Below are positions 29,769-39,152 of a DNA stretch of 59,295 nt, piece after piece. The notes below the pieces were generated by a model. That model was not told where the DNA came from. It did no database searches and was given only the letters and a program-made list of their open reading frames with translations. The DNA is from an uncultured beta proteobacterium. Lineage in GTDB: Bacteria; Pseudomonadota; Gammaproteobacteria; Burkholderiales; Burkholderiaceae_E. The DNA is taken from positions 1 to 59,295 of the forward strand of contig CAIZNI010000006.1 of assembly GCA_903934295.1 (NCBI GenBank), read 5' to 3'. The translations under genes were made by a program, and so were the position numbers. Numbering within the stretch: the first letter of the stretch is position 1; every line of letters begins with the position of its first letter.

Positions 29769-30308
29769 ATGCATTCGCCGGCGCATCCCTTCGCACTGTT
29801 CCTCGTCTTCAACGGTCTGGCGCTGCGCGGATTCGGCGGCGTGCTGCCCTTCGCCCAACGCGCGCTGGTCGAGGAGCGCGGTTGGATGACGCAGGCGGAA
29901 TTCGCCGAGGCGTTGTCGCTCGCCCAGGTGTTGCCCGGACCGAATGTGATCAACCTGGCGCTGATGGTGGGCGACCGGTTCTTCGGTCTGCGCGGCGCCT
30001 TTGCGGCACTGGCCGGCATGGTGAGCGCGCCGCTGCTGCTGGTGCTGATGCTGGCCGCGCTCTACAGCGGGCTGGCGGGGTATCCGGTGGTGACCCGGAT
30101 GCTGGCCGGCATGTCGGCGGTCAGCGCCGGCCTGGTGCTGGCGATGGCGCTCAAACTGCTGGGTTCGCCACGCGGCCGGCCCGCCGGCTGGTTCTTCGTG
30201 GCGGTGGCCTTCCTGCTGGTCGGTGTGCTGCGCTGGCCCCTGCCGATGGTGCTGCTGGGACTGATCCCGGTGTCGATGCTGGTGGCCTGGCGACGGATCG
30301 GCCGATGA
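29769..30308 (+). CDS. Chromate transporter family protein, N-terminal-type half
   Basis: A 179-residue membrane protein of the CHR (ChrA) superfamily, short-chain type. The signature LRGFGGVLPFAQRALVEERG and LSLAQVLPGPNVINLALMVG are the FGG and PGP blocks of CHR domains; five or six hydrophobic segments follow. Together with the next gene it forms a split transporter. CHR pairs export chromate or take part in sulfate-related transport; no chrB regulator is near, so chromate resistance is not established. The ATG overlap with the next gene (ATGA) implies coupled translation. Confidence 0.88.
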   Translation: MHSPAHPFALFLVFNGLALRGFGGVLPFAQRALVEERGWMTQAEFAEALSLAQVLPGPNVINLALMVGDRFFGLRGAFAALAGMVSAPLLLVLMLAALYSGLAGYPVVTRMLAGMSAVSAGLVLAMALKLLGSPRGRPAGWFFVAVAFLLVGVLRWPLPMVLLGLIPVSMLVAWRRIGR

Positions 30309-30832
30309 GCAACCCCGACCTGCTGGAGATGTTCAGCCGGTTCCTGATGCTCTCGCTGCTGGCGATCGGCGGGGGGATCACGGTGGTGCCGGAAATGCAT
30401 CGGCTGATGGTCGAACAGCACGCCTGGCTGAGCGATGCCCAGTTCTCGGCGTCGATCGCGCTGGCCCAGGCATCGCCCGGCCCCAATATCCTGCTGGTGA
30501 CGGTGATGGGCTGGAATGCCGGCGGCTGGCAGGGCGCCGCGGCGACCACGCTGGGCATGCTGCTGCCCTCGACCACCGTCGCGCTGGCCGTCAACCGCGG
30601 CGCCGAACGCTGGCGGACGAACCGCCTGGTGCGGGCGTTTCGCGAAGGCACCGTGCCGATCACGGTGGGCCTGCTGTTCGCCGCCGGCTGGGTCCTGGCC
30701 GCGCCCACCGCCGACCGGCCGGTCGGGCTGGCGCTGACCGCGGTCACCACGCTGCTGGCCTGGCGAACTCGTCTGAACCCGCTCTGGCTGATCGGCGCGG
30801 GCGCGCTGGCCGGAGCCCTGGAACTGACATGA
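30305..30832 (+). CDS. Chromate transporter family protein, second half
   Basis: A 175-residue CHR-family membrane protein, partner of the preceding half. It shows LLAIGGGITVVPEMHRLMVE, LAQASPGPNILLVTVMGW, and hydrophobic segments to the end. The GGG and PGP blocks are the second-domain versions of those in the first half. The ATG overlaps the stop of the first half. Its own stop overlaps an ATG at 30829, one of two possible starts for the large macroglobulin gene, so all three genes may be co-transcribed although functions differ. Confidence 0.88.
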   Translation: MSNPDLLEMFSRFLMLSLLAIGGGITVVPEMHRLMVEQHAWLSDAQFSASIALAQASPGPNILLVTVMGWNAGGWQGAAATTLGMLLPSTTVALAVNRGAERWRTNRLVRAFREGTVPITVGLLFAAGWVLAAPTADRPVGLALTAVTTLLAWRTRLNPLWLIGAGALAGALELT

Positions 30833-30840
30833 GGTGGGCG

Positions 30841-33800
30841 ATGAACCGACTGCGGCGAGACGCAACCCACACCGTGCGGCGGTTCGCCGGCCGGTTCGCC
30901 GACGGCGGCGTGCAGATCCTCGCCGCCGCGGTCCTGGCCCTGGCGGGCGTCACCGCGCAGGCGGCCGGCATCCAGAGCTTCTCGCCGCAGGGCGAGGTCA
31001 GCCTGGCGCGCCAGGCGCGCGCGGTGTTCAGCGAACCGATGATCCGATTGGGCGACAGCGGCGCGCCCGACGCGTTCGAGGTGGACTGCACCACGCCCGG
31101 CCAGGCACGCTGGGTCGACCCCCGCACCTGGGTCTACACCTTCGATGCCGCGCCGCGCGCCGGCTCGCGTTGCACCTTCACGCTGAAGCCGGCGCTGCGC
31201 GCGCGATCGGGCGCCGCACTGACCGGCACGACGCGCTTCCAGTTCTCCACCGGCGGGCCGGCGATCGCCCAGGCCATTCCTTATGAAGGCAGCCGGATCA
31301 CCGAAGAACAGGCCTTCATCCTGGCGCTGACCGGTCCGGTGCGGGCCGACACCCTCACCCGACACGCCTGGTGCCGGGTCGAGGGCATCGGCGAGCGGAT
31401 CGGGGTGCGCCTGCTGCAGGGCCCCGATCGCGACCTGCTGGTGCGGCGCTTCGCTGCCGGCCAGCCGGATGTGGTGGTGCTGGCCTGCGCGCGTGCGCTG
31501 CCGGCCGATGCGAAGCTCGAACTGGTGTGGGATGCGGGCATTGCCACGCCCTCAGGGGTGGCGACCCGCCAGCCGCAGGTCCTCAAATACCAGGCGCGCA
31601 GCCCCTTCAGTGCCGCGCTGTCATGCCCGCGCGAGAACAGCAGCGCCCCGTGCACGCCGCTGGGCGAGGTGCGGATCGAGTTCACCTCGCCGGTTCCGCG
31701 CGCCGCCGCCCAGGCGGTCCGGCTGCGCTTTGGCGATGGCGAACGCAAACCGGTCATCGACGACAGCAGCGACGCAACCGTCGACTCGGTGTCGTTCAAG
31801 GGCCCGCAGCCCGAGTCGGCCGATTTCACCGTGGTCCTGCCGCGCGACCTGCGCGACGCCGACCAGCGACCACTGGTCAATGCCGACCTCTTTCCGCTGA
31901 AAAGCCGGACTGCGGCCTATCCGCCCCTGGCCAAATTCGCCGCCGCGCCCTTCGGCATCATCGAACTCGACGGCGCACCCGCCATGCCGCTCACCTTGCG
32001 CAGGGTGGAGCGTTCGCTGCTGGTTCGCGGCGCCGAACCCGGCCGCGAACCGCCCGCCGGCGCCGCGCCGGCCCGGGGCACGGTGCGTGACCTGACCGTG
32101 CAGGACGACGCGCAGATCATCGAGTGGTACTCGCGGCTGGTTCGGCTGCACGAGCGCGATCTCGACGACGCCCAGGCGCGCAGCGCCACCGGTCTGCCAC
32201 CGGCCCCCCGGCGCCAGGCGGCGCCCCGGCGCAACGAACCGGTGCCGACGGTGCAGTCGCGCACCCTGTCGCTGCTCGCGCGCGAGCCGGCGGCCCGGCT
32301 GCTGCAACTGCCCGAACCCGCCGCGGGCGGCGACTGGCCCTTCGAGGTGGTCGGCGTGCCCCTGCCCGACCCCGGCTTTCATGTGCTGGAGATCGAATCA
32401 CGCAAGCTCGGGCGCGCGCTGCTCGATCGCGATGCCAACCTGTATGTGCGCACCGCCGCGCTGGTCACGAACCTGGCGGTGCACTACAAGCGCAGCGCCG
32501 AGAACGCGCTGGTGTGGGTCACCCGCCTGGACCGCGGCAAGCCGGTGGCCGGTGCCGATGTGCGCATCTCCGACTGCCGCGGGCAGCCGCTGTGGCGCGG
32601 GACGACCGATGCACAGGGCATCGCCCGCGTGCCGGGGCCCCTGGCCGCGCCCGCCGAGGACTGCGGCGACGACCGCCCGGGTCATTTCGTCTCGGCGCGG
32701 GCCCGCGACGCCCAGGGCCGCCAGGACCTCTCGTTCGCCTGGTCGGGCTGGTCGCAGGGCATCGAGCCCTGGCGCTTCGATGTGCCGGTGCTCTACACCA
32801 ACGACGACCGGGTCGCTGCCCACACCGTGTTCGACCGGGTGCTGGTGCGTGCCGGCGAGACGGTGTCGATGAAGCACTTCGTGCGCGCCACCACCAGCAG
32901 CGGCCTGGCCCGGCCGCCCGATGCGATCCTGCCGACGCAGATGAAGATCGTGCACACCGGCTCGGAGCAGTCCTGGCAGGTGCCGCTCACCTGGCAGGGC
33001 GGTGCCGCGCCGGCGCGCTTCCGGCTGCCTCCGGGCGCGCGGCTGGGGCGCTATGAAGTCTTCCTCGACTACGGCCAGGACGAGCCGGCCGCCACCGCCC
33101 CCGGCACCCCGGCCGGCAGGCCCCGCAGCGCGCGCCTGTGGTCGGGTACCCGCCTGTCGGGCAGCTTTCGGGTCGAGGCCTTCCGGCTGCCGGTCTTCGA
33201 CGCCCGCATCGCCCTGCCCGCGGTGCTGCCGGCCGCGCCGCGCGAGGCATCGGCCGACGTTCGCATCAGCTGGCTGTCGGGCGGCCCGGCGGCGAAACTG
33301 CCGGTCAAGGTCAGTGCCCAGATGAGTCCGCAGGCGCCGTCGTTCGACGGTTGGGAAGCGTTCAGCTTTCAGCGCGCCGACCTGGAACGCGAAGACGGCG
33401 ACGACCCGGACACCCGCGACGAACCGACCCAGCGCAGCGCCGCCCTGCAGCGGCTGGCCGTGCGCGGCATCCACCGCGACCGCCTGGTGCTCGACAAGCG
33501 GGCCGCCGAGCTCGATGCCCAGGGCAGCGCGCGGGTGACGGTGGGTCCGTTGCCGACCATCGCGGTGCCGCACCGCCTGCAAGTCGAGACCACCTTCGCC
33601 GATCCCTCGGGCGAGATCCAGAGCGTGACGAGCAGCGCCCTGATGTATCCGTCGCGGCTGCTGGTCGGCGTGAAGACCGACGGCTGGGCGGCGGCCGGCG
33701 AGTCGGTGGGCCTGCGGGTCGCGGTGCTCGACACCGCCGGACGTCCGCAACCCGGTCGCACCGTGCGGGTGATGGCGCGACTCGAGCGCACGCTGTCGCA

Positions 33801-36800
33801 CCGCAAGCGGCTGGTCGGCGGCTTCTATGCCTATGAGAACCAGCGCCAGTCGCGCGACCTGGGGGAAGTCTGCAAAGCCCGCACCGAGGCCGGCGGCGTG
33901 GCGCTGTGCGAGATCGCCCCGCGCCTGGCGCCTGGCGAGACCGGGGAACTGGTGCTGATCGCGCAGGCCGACGACGATGAGGCCCGCACCGCCAGCGCCA
34001 GCGCCTCGGTCTGGATGGCCGGCCGCGGCGAACTCTGGTTCGATGCCCAGGCCCAGGACCGCATCGACCTGATTCCGGAGAAAAAGCGCCTGGCGCCCGG
34101 CGAGACGGCGCGGCTGCAGGTGCGCATGCCCTTTCGCCAGGCCACCGCACTGCTGACGATCGAGCGCGAAGGGATCGTCGATTCGCGGGTGATCGAACTG
34201 AGCGGGCGCAATCCGGTGATCGAGGTGCCGATGCGCGCCGAATACGGTCCGAATGTGTTCGTGTCGGTGCTGCCGATCCGGGGCCGCCTGCGCGAGGTGC
34301 CCTGGTATTCACTGTTCACCTGGGGCTGGCGCCAGCCGATCGACTGGTGGCAGTCGTTTCGTCACACCGGCGAAGTCGCGGCGGCGCGACTGGCGCCCAC
34401 CGCCACCGTCGACCTGGCGCGGCCGGCCTTCCGGATGGGACTGACCGAGCTGTCGGTGGGCATCGACGGTTCGCGGCTGGCGGTGAGGGTGAATCCCGAG
34501 CGCGAACAGTACCGGGTCCGGGAAAAGGTAAAGGTCAACATCGATGTCCGACTGCCCGACGGCAGCACGCCGGCCGCCGGTGCCCAGGTGGCCCTGGCGG
34601 CGGTCGACGAGGCGCTGCTCGAGCTGATGCCCAACGGCAGCTGGAAGGTGCTCGAGGCGATGCTGCAGCGCCGCTCGCTGGGCGTCGAGACGGCGACCGC
34701 CCAGATGCAGGTGGTGGGACGACGCCATTTCGGGCGCAAGGCAGTGGCCGCCGGCGGCGACGGCGGGCGCAACCCGACCCGCGAGCTCTTCGACACGCTG
34801 CTGTACTGGAACCCGACGCTGACGGTGGATGCCCAGGGCCGCGCGCAGGTCGAGGTGCCGCTGAACGATTCGCTCACCCGTTTCCGGATCGTCGCGATCG
34901 CCAATGCCGGCGAGGGCTTCTTCGGCACCGGCGAGGCGATGGTGCGCAGCCACCAGCCACTGCAGCTGGTGGCCGGCCTGCCGCTGGTGGTGCGCGACGG
35001 TGACAGCCTGCCGGTGGCGCTGACGGTGCGCAACAACACCGATCAGCCGATGAAGGTGTCGATCGGCGCACGGGTGCGCGCGGGCACCGACAAGGGTGCC
35101 GAGGTCGCCAGCCTGCAGCGCGAGGTGGCACTCGCGCCCGGCGCCGCGCAGGCGCTGCCCCTGCCGCTGGTGGTCCCCGGCGGGGTCGAGGCGCTGGTCT
35201 GGGACATCGAGGCGAGCGAACCGGGTGGGCAGCGCGACCGACTGCGGGTCCGCCAGGCGGTCGCCCCCGCGGTGCCGCGCAGCGTTCGCCAGGCGATGCT
35301 GATGCAGATCGACGGCCAGGCCGAGATCGCGCTGGCCAGCGTGCCCGGCGCGCTCGCCGACCGATCGGCGCTGCGGGTGAGCCTGTCTTCGTCGATCGCC
35401 GGCTCGCTGGCCGGGGTCAACGACTGGCTGACCCGCTATCCCTACCAATGCCTGGAGCAGCGCGTGTCGAGGGCCGTCGGGCTGGCCGATGCGGCGCAAT
35501 GGCAGACGCTGGTCGAGGAGCTGCCCGCCTATCTCGACAGCGATGGTCTGGCGCAGTTCTTCCCGGTCGGCGAGGGCCAGCGCCCGGCCGGCAGCGAGGC
35601 CCTCACCGCCTATCTGCTCGCGGTCTCCCGCGAAGCCGGGGTGACCTTGCCGGCCGCGGTGCGCGAGCGGATGCTGGGCGCGCTCGCCGCGTTCGTCGAA
35701 GGTCGCCTGCGGCGCGACGGCTGGTCGCTGCGGCCCGATTCGCTCGAGCGCCGGCTGGCCGCGCTGGCCGTGCTGGCGCGCCACGGTCGGGCACCGATGG
35801 CCCAGGTCGCGGCGCTGAACGTCGCGGCAGAGCGGCTGCCGCTGTCGTCGGTGCTCGACTGGACGACGATTCTGGAGGCGGTGCCCGGGCTGCCGCGGCG
35901 CGATGCCCTGCTCGCTCAGGCCGACCAGATCCTGCGCGCCCGGCTGGTCGCCAGCGGCACGCGGCTGATGCTGGCCGGCGAACGCGACGACGAACCCTGG
36001 TGGCTGCTGTCCAACAGCGACGCGGCGATGGCCCGCCTGCTGCTGCACGCGCAGTCGCGCGCCGGCTGGCGCGACGACACCCCGCGGCTGGCGGCGGGTC
36101 TGCTCGCCCGCCAGCGCCAGGGCGCCTGGTCGACCACCACCGCCAACGCCTGGGGCGCGGTCGCGATCCGCGGCTTCGCCGCCCGTTTCGAGAGCGCCCG
36201 GGTCGACGGACGGACCACGGTGGTCCTGGGCGGCGCGAGCCGCACGCGGGACTGGGCGGATAGGGGTTCAGGTGCGGGTACGGGTGACAGCGTCCCCTTC
36301 GATCTGCCGCAACCCGAGGGGAACAGCCAAGCGCGCCTGACCCACGCCGGCGCGGGCAGGCCCTGGCTGCAGGCGCAGGTGCTGGCCGCGGTGCCGCTCA
36401 CCCAGGCGGTGACCAGCGGCTACCGGATCCAGCGGACGACCGAGGCGATCGAGCGGCGCGACCCGGGGAACTGGAGTCGCGGCGATCTGGTCCGCGTGCG
36501 GGTCACGGTGGACGGCAGCGCGCCGATGCCCTGGGTGGTGATCGCGGATCCACTGCCACCGGGCGCCACCGTGCTCGGCTCGGGACTGGCGCGCGACACC
36601 GGCATCGTCGCCGATGCGCCGGCGGCGCCCCGCAACGCCAGCGAGTCGCGGCCAACGCCCACCTTCGTCGAACGCCAGGCCGCCTCGGTGCAGGCCTATT
36701 TCGAACGGTTGGGCGCCGGACGACAGGTGTTCGAGTACGTGATCCGCCTGAACCAGCCGGGTGAGTTCCGGCTGCCGCCGACCCGGGTGGAGGCGATGTA

Positions 36801-36855
36801 CGCGCCCGACGTCTTCGGCGAGCTGCCCAATGCGCTGTTCATGGTGAAGCCCTGA
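30841..36855 (+). CDS. Bacterial alpha-2-macroglobulin with thioester
   Basis: A 2004-residue periplasmic protease-trapping protein. After bait cleavage, the internal thioester covalently captures the attacking protease. The N terminus has a signal peptide (ILAAAVLALAGVTAQA, then AGIQSFSP) without a lipobox Cys. Macroglobulin-type beta domains follow, with ELWFDAQAQDRIDLIPEKKR and the complement-like LYWNPTLTVDAQG and LPLVVRDGDSLPVALTVRNN. The thioester block YPYQCLEQR has Cys1537 and Gln1540. The C-terminal receptor-like domain ends with VFEYVIRLNQPGEFRLPPTR. I prefer ATG 30841, behind GAGGTG, over ATG 30829. pbpC follows 8 bp later, the same pairing as the E. coli yfhM-pbpC locus. It is longer than E. 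coli YfhM (1653 residues). Confidence 0.92.
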   Translation: MNRLRRDATHTVRRFAGRFADGGVQILAAAVLALAGVTAQAAGIQSFSPQGEVSLARQARAVFSEPMIRLGDSGAPDAFEVDCTTPGQARWVDPRTWVYTFDAAPRAGSRCTFTLKPALRARSGAALTGTTRFQFSTGGPAIAQAIPYEGSRITEEQAFILALTGPVRADTLTRHAWCRVEGIGERIGVRLLQGPDRDLLVRRFAAGQPDVVVLACARALPADAKLELVWDAGIATPSGVATRQPQVLKYQARSPFSAALSCPRENSSAPCTPLGEVRIEFTSPVPRAAAQAVRLRFGDGERKPVIDDSSDATVDSVSFKGPQPESADFTVVLPRDLRDADQRPLVNADLFPLKSRTAAYPPLAKFAAAPFGIIELDGAPAMPLTLRRVERSLLVRGAEPGREPPAGAAPARGTVRDLTVQDDAQIIEWYSRLVRLHERDLDDAQARSATGLPPAPRRQAAPRRNEPVPTVQSRTLSLLAREPAARLLQLPEPAAGGDWPFEVVGVPLPDPGFHVLEIESRKLGRALLDRDANLYVRTAALVTNLAVHYKRSAENALVWVTRLDRGKPVAGADVRISDCRGQPLWRGTTDAQGIARVPGPLAAPAEDCGDDRPGHFVSARARDAQGRQDLSFAWSGWSQGIEPWRFDVPVLYTNDDRVAAHTVFDRVLVRAGETVSMKHFVRATTSSGLARPPDAILPTQMKIVHTGSEQSWQVPLTWQGGAAPARFRLPPGARLGRYEVFLDYGQDEPAATAPGTPAGRPRSARLWSGTRLSGSFRVEAFRLPVFDARIALPAVLPAAPREASADVRISWLSGGPAAKLPVKVSAQMSPQAPSFDGWEAFSFQRADLEREDGDDPDTRDEPTQRSAALQRLAVRGIHRDRLVLDKRAAELDAQGSARVTVGPLPTIAVPHRLQVETTFADPSGEIQSVTSSALMYPSRLLVGVKTDGWAAAGESVGLRVAVLDTAGRPQPGRTVRVMARLERTLSHRKRLVGGFYAYENQRQSRDLGEVCKARTEAGGVALCEIAPRLAPGETGELVLIAQADDDEARTASASASVWMAGRGELWFDAQAQDRIDLIPEKKRLAPGETARLQVRMPFRQATALLTIEREGIVDSRVIELSGRNPVIEVPMRAEYGPNVFVSVLPIRGRLREVPWYSLFTWGWRQPIDWWQSFRHTGEVAAARLAPTATVDLARPAFRMGLTELSVGIDGSRLAVRVNPEREQYRVREKVKVNIDVRLPDGSTPAAGAQVALAAVDEALLELMPNGSWKVLEAMLQRRSLGVETATAQMQVVGRRHFGRKAVAAGGDGGRNPTRELFDTLLYWNPTLTVDAQGRAQVEVPLNDSLTRFRIVAIANAGEGFFGTGEAMVRSHQPLQLVAGLPLVVRDGDSLPVALTVRNNTDQPMKVSIGARVRAGTDKGAEVASLQREVALAPGAAQALPLPLVVPGGVEALVWDIEASEPGGQRDRLRVRQAVAPAVPRSVRQAMLMQIDGQAEIALASVPGALADRSALRVSLSSSIAGSLAGVNDWLTRYPYQCLEQRVSRAVGLADAAQWQTLVEELPAYLDSDGLAQFFPVGEGQRPAGSEALTAYLLAVSREAGVTLPAAVRERMLGALAAFVEGRLRRDGWSLRPDSLERRLAALAVLARHGRAPMAQVAALNVAAERLPLSSVLDWTTILEAVPGLPRRDALLAQADQILRARLVASGTRLMLAGERDDEPWWLLSNSDAAMARLLLHAQSRAGWRDDTPRLAAGLLARQRQGAWSTTTANAWGAVAIRGFAARFESARVDGRTTVVLGGASRTRDWADRGSGAGTGDSVPFDLPQPEGNSQARLTHAGAGRPWLQAQVLAAVPLTQAVTSGYRIQRTTEAIERRDPGNWSRGDLVRVRVTVDGSAPMPWVVIADPLPPGATVLGSGLARDTGIVADAPAAPRNASESRPTPTFVERQAASVQAYFERLGAGRQVFEYVIRLNQPGEFRLPPTRVEAMYAPDVFGELPNALFMVKP

Positions 36856-36863
36856 GGTATCGC

Positions 36864-39152
36864 GTGGGCACCATCGGACGGGCGCCGGCCCTGGCCCTGG
36901 CGCTCGCCCTCATCTGCGCGCCCGCCCGCGCCACACCCGGTTTCGATGAAGTCCGGGCCGCCTGGCGTTCCTCCGAGGCCCTCCTGCTCGATCGCCAGGG
37001 CGAGCCCCTGCACAGCCTGCGCCTGGACCCGACGGTGCGCCGGCTGGCCTGGGTGCCGCTCGCCGAGGTCTCGCCCGCGCTGCACCGCTCGCTGCTGATT
37101 TCGGAGGACCGCCGATTCCTGGCGCACAGCGGCATCGACTGGCTGGCGATCGGATCGGCACTGGGCGATGCAGTGTCGGCCCCCGGCGGGCCGCGCGCGC
37201 CGCGCGGCGCCAGCACCATCACCATGCAGCTGGCCGGACTCATCGACGGCCATGCCGGCCAGGGCCGGCGCGGACTGCTCACCAAGCTCGACCAGGCGGC
37301 CAGTGCACTGGCCATCGAGCGCCAGTGGCGCAAACCGCAGATTCTCGAGGCGTATCTGAACCTGCTGCCGTTTCGCGGCGAACTGGTGGGCATCGGCGCG
37401 CTCTCGGAGGGGCTGTTCGGCAAGGCCCCGATCGGACTGGACGCCGCCGAGGCGGCGCTGACCGCGGCGCTGGTGCGCGCCCCGAACGCCGCGCCCGAGG
37501 TGGTCGCGCAACGGGCCTGCCTGCTGCTGCGCGAGCAGTCGCTGGAATCGCTTTGCGGCGGCCTGGAGGGGCGGGCGAAGCTGGTGCTGGCCCGCCGTCC
37601 GGCGGGTCACGCACCGGCCGAGGGACTGACTGCCCGCCTGGCGCCTCAACTCGCTCCCCATCTCGCACGCCACCTGCTGCGTCAGCCCGGCCAAAGCCTG
37701 CGCACCACCCTGGACGCCTCGACGCAGCGCATGGCCTCCGCCGCCCTGCGCCGGCACCTGCGCGAACTCGCGGACCGCGGCGCGCAGGACGGCGCGGTGG
37801 TGGTGCTCGACAACGCCACCGGCGAGGTCCTGGCCTGGGTGGGCTCGAGCGGTCCCCTGTCGGCGGCGGCCGAGGTCGATGCGGTGCTGGCCCCGCGGCA
37901 GGCCGGCTCCACGCTCAAGCCTTTCCTGTACGCGATGGCGATCGGCGAGCGCCAGCTGACCGCCGCGTCGCTGCTCGAAGACCGCGCGGCGAATCTGCCG
38001 GCCGGTGGCGGTTTGTACCTGCCGCAGAACTACGACCGCGAGTTCCGCGGCTGGGTCAGTGTGCGCAGCGCCCTGGCAGGATCGCTGAACGTGCCGGCGG
38101 TGCGGGTGGGCGCGATGGTCACGCCCGAGGCGCTGGCGCGCCAGCTGCGCGCGCTCGGCATGGCGTCGGTGGACAAGCCCGGCGAGCACTACGGCCACTC
38201 GCTGGCCCTCGGCTCGGCCGATGTAACGCTGATCGAGCTGACCGGCGCCTATCGTGCACTGGCGCGCGGCGGGCGCGCCGGCGCGCTGCGGGTGACCCGG
38301 GAGGGCGCGCTGCCCGGCAGCCGCGCATCCGACGGCACGAACGCGCCGCCCATGACCACTGCCGCCGACGGCAAGGCCGCGCGCAGCACCGCCGCGCCAC
38401 CCGCCGATGCGCCGGTGCTCACGCCCGCCGCCAGTTTCATCGTCGCCGACATCCTGGCCGACCGCGATGCGCGGGCCGCCACCTTCGGCTGGGACAGCCC
38501 GCTGGTCACCCGCGGCTGGAGCGCGGTCAAGACCGGCACCAGCAAGGACATGCGCGACAGCTGGTGCGTGGGCTTCTCGGCGCGCTACACGGTCGGGGTC
38601 TGGGTCGGCAATGCCGCCGGCGACCCGATGCGCCAGGTCTCGGGCGCGCGCGGCGCGGCGCCGGTCTGGGCCGAGGTGATGGGCTGGCTGCACGCCGGGG
38701 CGCCCTCGCGTGCGCCCGTCGCCCCGCCCGGCGTGGTGCGCCAGCCGGTGCAGTTCGCCGGGTCATTGGAAACCTCGCGCCAGGAAGTCTTCGTGAAAGG
38801 CACCGAAACCGCGCTGGTGACGCTGGCCGGTCCGGCCGAGCGCCAAGCCATCGCCTACCCGCCCGACGGCACCCGCATCGCGCTGGACCCCGACATCCCA
38901 CCGGCCAGCCAGCGGGTGATGCTGCGCGCGCACCACAGCCGCCAGGCCGCGCAGGCGCGCTGGTGGATCGATGGTCGCGAGGTCGGGCGCGGCGCGCGCC
39001 TGGCCTGGTTTCCGATGCCGGGCGTGCACCGCATCAGCCTGCGCGACGCGGCCGGCAACCGCCTCGACGAAGTCGAGGTCGACGTGCGAGGAGCGACCCT
39101 GCGTGCGGCGCTCAGCGAACCCCGGCCACCACGCGCGCCACCGCCTCGGTGA
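36864..39152 (+). CDS. pbpC: Penicillin-binding protein 1C
   Basis: Bifunctional peptidoglycan synthase of 762 residues. After a hydrophobic N terminus, the glycosyltransferase domain has catalytic Glu81 in SEDRRFLAHSGIDW and GASTITMQLA. The transpeptidase has S349-T-L-K352 (GSTLKPF), S407-L-N409 and K556-T-G558 (VKTGTS), all intact. A C-terminal beta domain of the BiPBP_C type (about residues 670-755) includes WWIDGREVGRGARLAW. GTG start behind GAGGTAT. Paired with the macroglobulin gene, which in other bacteria is thought to guard the periplasm when the cell wall is breached, with PBP1C repairing it. The 3' end overlaps the convergent M20 gene by 41 bp. Confidence 0.94.
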   Translation: MGTIGRAPALALALALICAPARATPGFDEVRAAWRSSEALLLDRQGEPLHSLRLDPTVRRLAWVPLAEVSPALHRSLLISEDRRFLAHSGIDWLAIGSALGDAVSAPGGPRAPRGASTITMQLAGLIDGHAGQGRRGLLTKLDQAASALAIERQWRKPQILEAYLNLLPFRGELVGIGALSEGLFGKAPIGLDAAEAALTAALVRAPNAAPEVVAQRACLLLREQSLESLCGGLEGRAKLVLARRPAGHAPAEGLTARLAPQLAPHLARHLLRQPGQSLRTTLDASTQRMASAALRRHLRELADRGAQDGAVVVLDNATGEVLAWVGSSGPLSAAAEVDAVLAPRQAGSTLKPFLYAMAIGERQLTAASLLEDRAANLPAGGGLYLPQNYDREFRGWVSVRSALAGSLNVPAVRVGAMVTPEALARQLRALGMASVDKPGEHYGHSLALGSADVTLIELTGAYRALARGGRAGALRVTREGALPGSRASDGTNAPPMTTAADGKAARSTAAPPADAPVLTPAASFIVADILADRDARAATFGWDSPLVTRGWSAVKTGTSKDMRDSWCVGFSARYTVGVWVGNAAGDPMRQVSGARGAAPVWAEVMGWLHAGAPSRAPVAPPGVVRQPVQFAGSLETSRQEVFVKGTETALVTLAGPAERQAIAYPPDGTRIALDPDIPPASQRVMLRAHHSRQAAQARWWIDGREVGRGARLAWFPMPGVHRISLRDAAGNRLDEVEVDVRGATLRAALSEPRPPRAPPPR

